In this document: positions 60,193 to 64,000 of the stretch, one piece after another | Position numbering within the stretch: position 1 is the stretch's first letter | Layout: every line of letters starts with the position of its first letter | Assembly (NCBI GenBank): GCA_002344975.1 | Contig: DDUV01000062.1 | Location: 62,001 to 126,000, forward strand | DNA length: 64,000 nucleotides | Origin: Saprospiraceae bacterium UBA2329 | GTDB taxonomy: Bacteria; Bacteroidota; Bacteroidia; Chitinophagales; Saprospiraceae | Direction of reading: 5' to 3' | Translations under genes and position numbers: made by a program | Notes under the pieces: model-generated | Told to the model about the DNA's origin: nothing | Seen by the model: the letters and a program-made list of their open reading frames with translations, nothing else | The model's database searches: none

Positions 60193-61746
60193 TCATTCCG
60201 GCCAATGCGGCCGGATATCATAAAAATAGATGGAGTTGTCGAACACGCCGATGGGATGCTTCAGCCATTGATCCATGTCGGGGCGACTCAGGTAGGAGGT
60301 GTCGCTCAGCACTAAGGTAGTGGCCCGCCAAAGGGCGTAACGTTCCAGATCGGCATTGCTCAGGTTTTCGTCGGGGCGGGTATTCCAGCCCTTTACATTC
60401 AGATAGTACAGGCTCACATTGGGCGTCACATCGGGGGCTACAACGGCCAGCGTGGAGTCGTAAGTAAGGCCCTTTTCTTTCATAAACTCCTGTAATTCTT
60501 TTTGTTTGGTAAAGCTCCGGTTGAAGGGCGCTATGTACTGATCGTTGCCGTAGTAGTCGCTCAGATGCTTTTGGCCATACGCCAGCGAAATGAGCGCAAA
60601 CAAGGCCACGCCTGCCGGTAATACCACCGAGCGCAGCCGCCCGCCGAGCTTTTGATGCAGCCACCATACCGCCATCGAAAACACGAGCATGGCCAAAGGC
60701 ATGATGTCTATGATGTAATAATGATGTACCAAAATCTGATTGTAAAACAGCACCAAAAAAGCCGCCGACCCCAGCAATACCAACAAATACAGCACATAGA
60801 CGGGCCGCGCAAACTGCCTCGGCATGGCCAGCAGTATCGGCAGCAATGCCAAAAACGCCCATATCCCATACTTTTGGAAATAGATGGAATGATACCACAT
60901 ATAGATTTCGTAGGCGTAGCGGCGTATTTCCTCCTTCGGCATTTTCCATATCGGCATGATGGTGGTCATCAGCAGGCCGGAGTGGTGGCTTTTGTTGTAA
61001 TGCGAGGCCCACAGGTACCACAACATGGTAATGCCCACAACGGCGGCGCCTGCCCAAAGCCAGTTCCAAAACGCCTTTTTATCGGGGAAATACTTCTCGC
61101 GGTCGCCCACAAAATACAGCCACTTTGCCACCCCTATGGCCGCTATGGGTATGATGAGCAAACTGACCTTGAGCAGCCCACCCAGCAGCAGGAATGCGGC
61201 CGCAAACAGCAGCCGGTCGCGGTTGGGGTTTTCCCAATAACGCATCAGGCCGTAGGCGCCCACCAAACCTAAGCCCAACGCCGCCGGATTGGGCAGGAAA
61301 TTGAACCCGTAAAAGGCCAGCAGCGGCGAACCGTAAAAGGCCAAAGGCAATGCTACCGACAAAAACGGGCTGCCCAACCACCTCAACAACATCTTGGACC
61401 ATGCCCACAAACCCGCCGTAAAGCAGCCGAAAACCAGCAGGCGCAAAATGACGTCGTGCGGCCCGAAAAAGTGGTACAGGCCCGCCGCTATGTAATACAA
61501 AATCGGGAACTCGCCCACCGCTGCATTGTCGCCGCCCAGCACATGATGCACCTTGGGCTGGAAGAAGCGCATGTCATTTTCGTAATAGCAGCGAGCAATG
61601 GAGGCGCCGTCGGCTTGCCGCCAATTGTGCAGCGAAAAAGGGCCGTACTGACTAATGTCGGCATAATTGAAATACACCACAATGAGCGTCACGCCTGCAA
61701 AAAACGCAGCGCTGTGCAGATAGCCGTAGAGTTTGTTGGTTTCCAT
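60193..61746 (-). CDS. glycosyltransferase family 39-like membrane protein
   Basis: 517 residues from 61746 (METNKLYGYLHSAAFFAGV); upstream in-frame codons are the spacer. About eleven membrane helices. The first periplasmic loop has HNWRQADGASIARCYYEND, typical of PMT/ArnT-like transferases with a catalytic acidic residue. The C-terminal soluble part is about 100 residues. It probably transfers a sugar from a polyprenyl-phosphate carrier to an envelope acceptor. Single gene. Confidence 0.82.
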   Translation of the reverse strand: METNKLYGYLHSAAFFAGVTLIVVYFNYADISQYGPFSLHNWRQADGASIARCYYENDMRFFQPKVHHVLGGDNAAVGEFPILYYIAAGLYHFFGPHDVILRLLVFGCFTAGLWAWSKMLLRWLGSPFLSVALPLAFYGSPLLAFYGFNFLPNPAALGLGLVGAYGLMRYWENPNRDRLLFAAAFLLLGGLLKVSLLIIPIAAIGVAKWLYFVGDREKYFPDKKAFWNWLWAGAAVVGITMLWYLWASHYNKSHHSGLLMTTIMPIWKMPKEEIRRYAYEIYMWYHSIYFQKYGIWAFLALLPILLAMPRQFARPVYVLYLLVLLGSAAFLVLFYNQILVHHYYIIDIMPLAMLVFSMAVWWLHQKLGGRLRSVVLPAGVALFALISLAYGQKHLSDYYGNDQYIAPFNRSFTKQKELQEFMKEKGLTYDSTLAVVAPDVTPNVSLYYLNVKGWNTRPDENLSNADLERYALWRATTLVLSDTSYLSRPDMDQWLKHPIGVFDNSIYFYDIRPHWPE

Positions 61747-61827
61747 GTGCTTTAAATTGGGCGAAAGATAGCGTTTTTTGTGAGTATGCAACGTGTGGCC
61801 GCCAAAAGCATAGACCCGACACATGCG

Positions 61828-61844
61828 CAAATCTATTACTTTTG
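61828..61844. promoter_or_regulatory. back-to-back -7-like elements for GT39-like gene and recO
   Basis: TAGATTTG on the minus strand (61835-61828) and TACTTTTG on the plus strand (61837-61844) both fit TAnnTTTG and abut, in the 140-bp gap between divergent genes. TTG partners at the expected spacing are not present. Confidence 0.4.
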
Positions 61845-61886
61845 CAGGCCGTCCGGCACATCAGCTTTTAAAGCCATCGAACCGAC

Positions 61887-62609
61887 ATGCTTGTCAAAAC
61901 CAGCGGCATTGTTTTTAGAGCGGTAAAATACTCTGAAACGAGTATCATCACCGACGTCTATACCCGTGATCTGGGTATGCAGACGTATATCGTCAACGGA
62001 GTGCGCAGCGCGCGCAGCAAAACCGGCGCAGCACTGTTTCAGGTCATGTCGCTTCTGGAGGTGGTGGTGTATCACCGCGATGACCGCAAGATGCACCGCG
62101 TGAAGGAAATTCGGGCGGCGCATGTGTATCAACGCCTGCCTTTCGATGTGCGCCGCAGCGCAGTGGGCATGTTTATGGCCGAAATAGGGCGCAAAACCAT
62201 CCGCGAACCGGAGCCTAACGCGCCGCTGTTCGACTTTTTGTTCGATTCTTTTTGCTTTTTAGACAGCACACAGGAGCCGTTTGCCAATCTGCACCTGCAT
62301 TTCCTGATCGGATTGAGCGCTCATTTAGGGTTCCTGCCCGGCGGCGATTTTACCCCCGAAACGCCTGTTTTCGATATGCAGGAAGGCACTTTCACGCACA
62401 GCGCCACCCAGATACACTGCATGGATGAGGAGCAAAGTTGGCTGTTGTACCAGTTGTTGTGCTGCGAGCGCGAGCAGTGTCACATCGTTGTCCTGCAACA
62501 TGCCCAACGCCGACGCTTACTGCAATCGCTGCTCACGTTCTACCGGTTGCACATCGAAAGCCTGCCGGAAATACGCTCGCACGAGATTTTGCACGAGGTG
62601 TTTGAGTAA
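61887..62609 (+). CDS. recO: DNA repair protein RecO
   Basis: 240 residues. The OB-fold N-terminus shows the family phrase MLVKTSGIVFRAVKYSETS, IITDVYTRDLGMQTYIVNGV and RSARSKTGAALFQVM. A helical C-terminal domain follows; no zinc-finger cysteine set is obvious, as in other Bacteroidota RecO. It loads RecA with RecR in the RecFOR pathway. It converges with the DUF2490 gene with only 5 bp between stops. Confidence 0.93.
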   Translation: MLVKTSGIVFRAVKYSETSIITDVYTRDLGMQTYIVNGVRSARSKTGAALFQVMSLLEVVVYHRDDRKMHRVKEIRAAHVYQRLPFDVRRSAVGMFMAEIGRKTIREPEPNAPLFDFLFDSFCFLDSTQEPFANLHLHFLIGLSAHLGFLPGGDFTPETPVFDMQEGTFTHSATQIHCMDEEQSWLLYQLLCCEREQCHIVVLQHAQRRRLLQSLLTFYRLHIESLPEIRSHEILHEVFE

Positions 62610-62614
62610 ATACC

Positions 62615-63313
62615 CTATTTTTTAGGAAGCCCGAAACGCTGCACCACCCACATAGTAATGCCGTGCTGAAAGTTGGTAGAGGTGGTTCCCGGCAATACGC
62701 GCAGATGACAGCCGCCCATCACGGTGGTATTAGCTATGCTGACCCCGCCGAGCAGGTAGCTCCGGTTTTGGTCTAAACGCAAACCATCTATGCCCTGCCC
62801 GAAATGAAACAAGGTCTCGTTCATTACATTGAAATGCAGCGACTTACCCTCCCCCATCTCTCTGATCTGGAAGCGCAGGCTGTTCATCACCCGCAGTCGG
62901 TTTTGGTGAATAAAGTCATCGCCGAAAGCCATGCCTTCGATGCGTTTGCGGAAGCGGCTGTCGTAGCGCAGGCGGAGGCGATAGCGGTTTTTGGGCGAAA
63001 GCCGGACAGCCCATTCCACCTGTAACCAGGGCCGGTGTTCCTGCCGGATGAGCCGGTCTGAAAACGAGGTGGCAGTCCTCAACCAGGCATAACCGCCACT
63101 GATGCTGAGGTCTTTGCCGAGCTGCCGGGTGAGACCGTGCCGGGAAATAAAAAAGGAATTGGTAACCAAATGAAAATCATTCCATAAGGCGTATTTTTCA
63201 CTCAACTGAACAGATGAGATATAAGCGCCCCACAATTCGAAGCCGTGCTTGTTGCTTTGCGAAAAGACAGAAGAAAAGCCGCACAAAAGCAGTGCTATTG
63301 TAAAATATTTCAT
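62615..63313 (-). CDS. DUF2490 family outer-membrane beta-barrel protein
   Basis: 232 residues. Signal peptide (IALLLCGFSSVFSQ) then the DUF2490 pattern: LWGAYISSVQLSEKYALWND, LSISGGYAWLRT, EHRPWLQVEWAV, RLRLRYDSRFRK. Probably an outer-membrane barrel of about ten strands. Function unknown. It lies 24 bp downstream of the carboxypeptidase-regulatory-domain gene and may be co-transcribed. Confidence 0.85.
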   Translation of the reverse strand: MKYFTIALLLCGFSSVFSQSNKHGFELWGAYISSVQLSEKYALWNDFHLVTNSFFISRHGLTRQLGKDLSISGGYAWLRTATSFSDRLIRQEHRPWLQVEWAVRLSPKNRYRLRLRYDSRFRKRIEGMAFGDDFIHQNRLRVMNSLRFQIREMGEGKSLHFNVMNETLFHFGQGIDGLRLDQNRSYLLGGVSIANTTVMGGCHLRVLPGTTSTNFQHGITMWVVQRFGLPKK

Positions 63314-63337
63314 AATGAGAGGTAAACGACCAGCCCT

Positions 63338-63994
63338 TTAGTCTCCATTTTTCTTTTTGAAATCGCCGCGTTTCCAGGCGTCGAAGAAGCGCTTCCAGGC
63401 GGCGGCGTTGAAGATGTTCATGGGCGGCGCCTGACCGATGGAGTAGTACTGGCTGGCCTGCTGGCGGAGGTAGTAGCTGCCGGTTTCAGCGGCATCGCGG
63501 GGCACTTCGTTGCGCATACGGCTGAGGGCTTCGTTGGCCATATTGGCGGCGGCAATTCTTTGCAATTCCGGGGTGACGTCCATGGCCAGAAATTCAACTT
63601 TGAAATGCTCGCGGCTGGGCCAGGGGAATACCACCGTTTCGGGCAGGTTGATGGTATCCTGTGTCATGAGCTGTACGATGGAGTAGCGGTCGTCGGTGAG
63701 ATCGTGCGGGATGTGGTATTGGGCGTCTTTGTAGCCGATGGCGGAAAAAACGATGACGTCTCCTTTTTGCACCACAATGGAGAAGAAGCCTTTGAGATCG
63801 GTGTAAGTGCCTCTGTATTTGTCTTTTACCACAATATTGGCGTAAGGAACAGGGTAGAGTTCGTTGGTGCTTCCGTCAAGTACGATACCGGAAAACTGCA
63901 CCAATGAGGTGTCTTTGACCACTTTTTGCCCCCAGAGATACAGCGGCATCAGCAAAAAAACAATGGCGACAGCGCGCAAAACAGTGTTTGTCAT
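63338..63994 (-). CDS. carboxypeptidase-like regulatory domain protein
   Basis: 218 residues. Signal peptide (IVFLLMPLYLWGQ), then a carboxypeptidase-regulatory-like domain at about 33-110 (FSGIVLDGSTNELYPVPYAN, TYTDLKGFFSIVVQKGD), and a C-terminal helical tail with AANMANEALSRMRNEVP. No barrel follows, so it is a stand-alone exported domain protein. Role unknown. The start is 7 bp from the window edge, so its promoter is outside. Confidence 0.85.
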   Translation of the reverse strand: MTNTVLRAVAIVFLLMPLYLWGQKVVKDTSLVQFSGIVLDGSTNELYPVPYANIVVKDKYRGTYTDLKGFFSIVVQKGDVIVFSAIGYKDAQYHIPHDLTDDRYSIVQLMTQDTINLPETVVFPWPSREHFKVEFLAMDVTPELQRIAAANMANEALSRMRNEVPRDAAETGSYYLRQQASQYYSIGQAPPMNIFNAAAWKRFFDAWKRGDFKKKNGD

Positions 63995-64000
63995 ATTCGG

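Overview
The window looks like chromosome of a GC-rich Bacteroidota, most likely of the Saprospiria type (Lewinella/Haliscomenobacter-like). This is an inference from gene content: TonB-dependent receptors with carboxypeptidase-regulatory N-termini, a DUF5689 lipoprotein, a DUF4249 protein, PorP/SprF and SprB-like proteins of the type IX secretion/gliding system, T9SS sorting domains, and TAnnTTTG-type promoter elements. No rRNA, tRNA or CRISPR array was seen. Most genes lie on the minus strand.

Layout. 1-4.5 kb: a TonB receptor plus DUF5689 lipoprotein, divergent from a secreted endonuclease/exonuclease/phosphatase (a possible nucleic-acid or phosphoester uptake locus). 4.5-12.4 kb: adenosine deaminase, acyl-CoA synthetase, a small four-helix membrane protein, a large T9SS cargo protein and a conserved 463-residue protein. 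12.4-22.6 kb: five tightly spaced minus-strand genes encoding, in transcription order, a secreted unknown, a papain-like (C1) peptidase, a caspase-like (C14) protease with a repeat-rich N-terminus, an SprB-repeat adhesin and a PorP/SprF protein. 22.9-24.2 kb: a serine hydrolase.

24.5-34.3 kb is the highlight: an AT-rich integron-like cassette array on the minus strand. Three cassettes are each bounded by 14-15 nt inverted boxes ending in GTT, followed by attC-like hairpins. Cassette 1 carries a Gabija-type anti-phage pair (OLD/TOPRIM ATPase-nuclease plus UvrD-like helicase). Cassette 2 carries an HNH nuclease. Cassette 3 carries a Crp/Fnr regulator, a beta-barrel-like protein and an S41 peptidase. 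A defective group II intron sits exactly inside the GTT core of the second attC. At the proximal end are an attI-like site, a terminator and a tyrosine recombinase that lacks the extra segment typical of IntI, so this is either a non-canonical integron or an attC cluster beside an unrelated recombinase. Two copies of a compound intergenic repeat (about 125-140 bp) flank the whole block.

34.7-38.8 kb: a second TonB receptor with DUF4249 partner and a PIN-domain toxin-antitoxin pair. 38.9-50.6 kb: a complete reductive pyrimidine degradation set (PreT, PreA, dihydropyrimidinase, beta-ureidopropionase-like amidohydrolase, NCS1 transporter, beta-alanine-type aminotransferase, (methyl)malonate-semialdehyde dehydrogenase), with a REP-associated tyrosine transposase inserted between two of its genes. 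50.7-64 kb: kynurenine 3-monooxygenase, a PAP2-like membrane protein, a selD-mnmH selenouridine operon, an outer-membrane barrel receptor, a fatty-acid hydroxylase, a CBS-like enzyme, Nudix, GT39-like, RecO, DUF2490 and a carboxypeptidase-regulatory-domain protein. Together the endonuclease, adenosine deaminase and pyrimidine pathway suggest an organism that feeds on nucleic-acid breakdown products.
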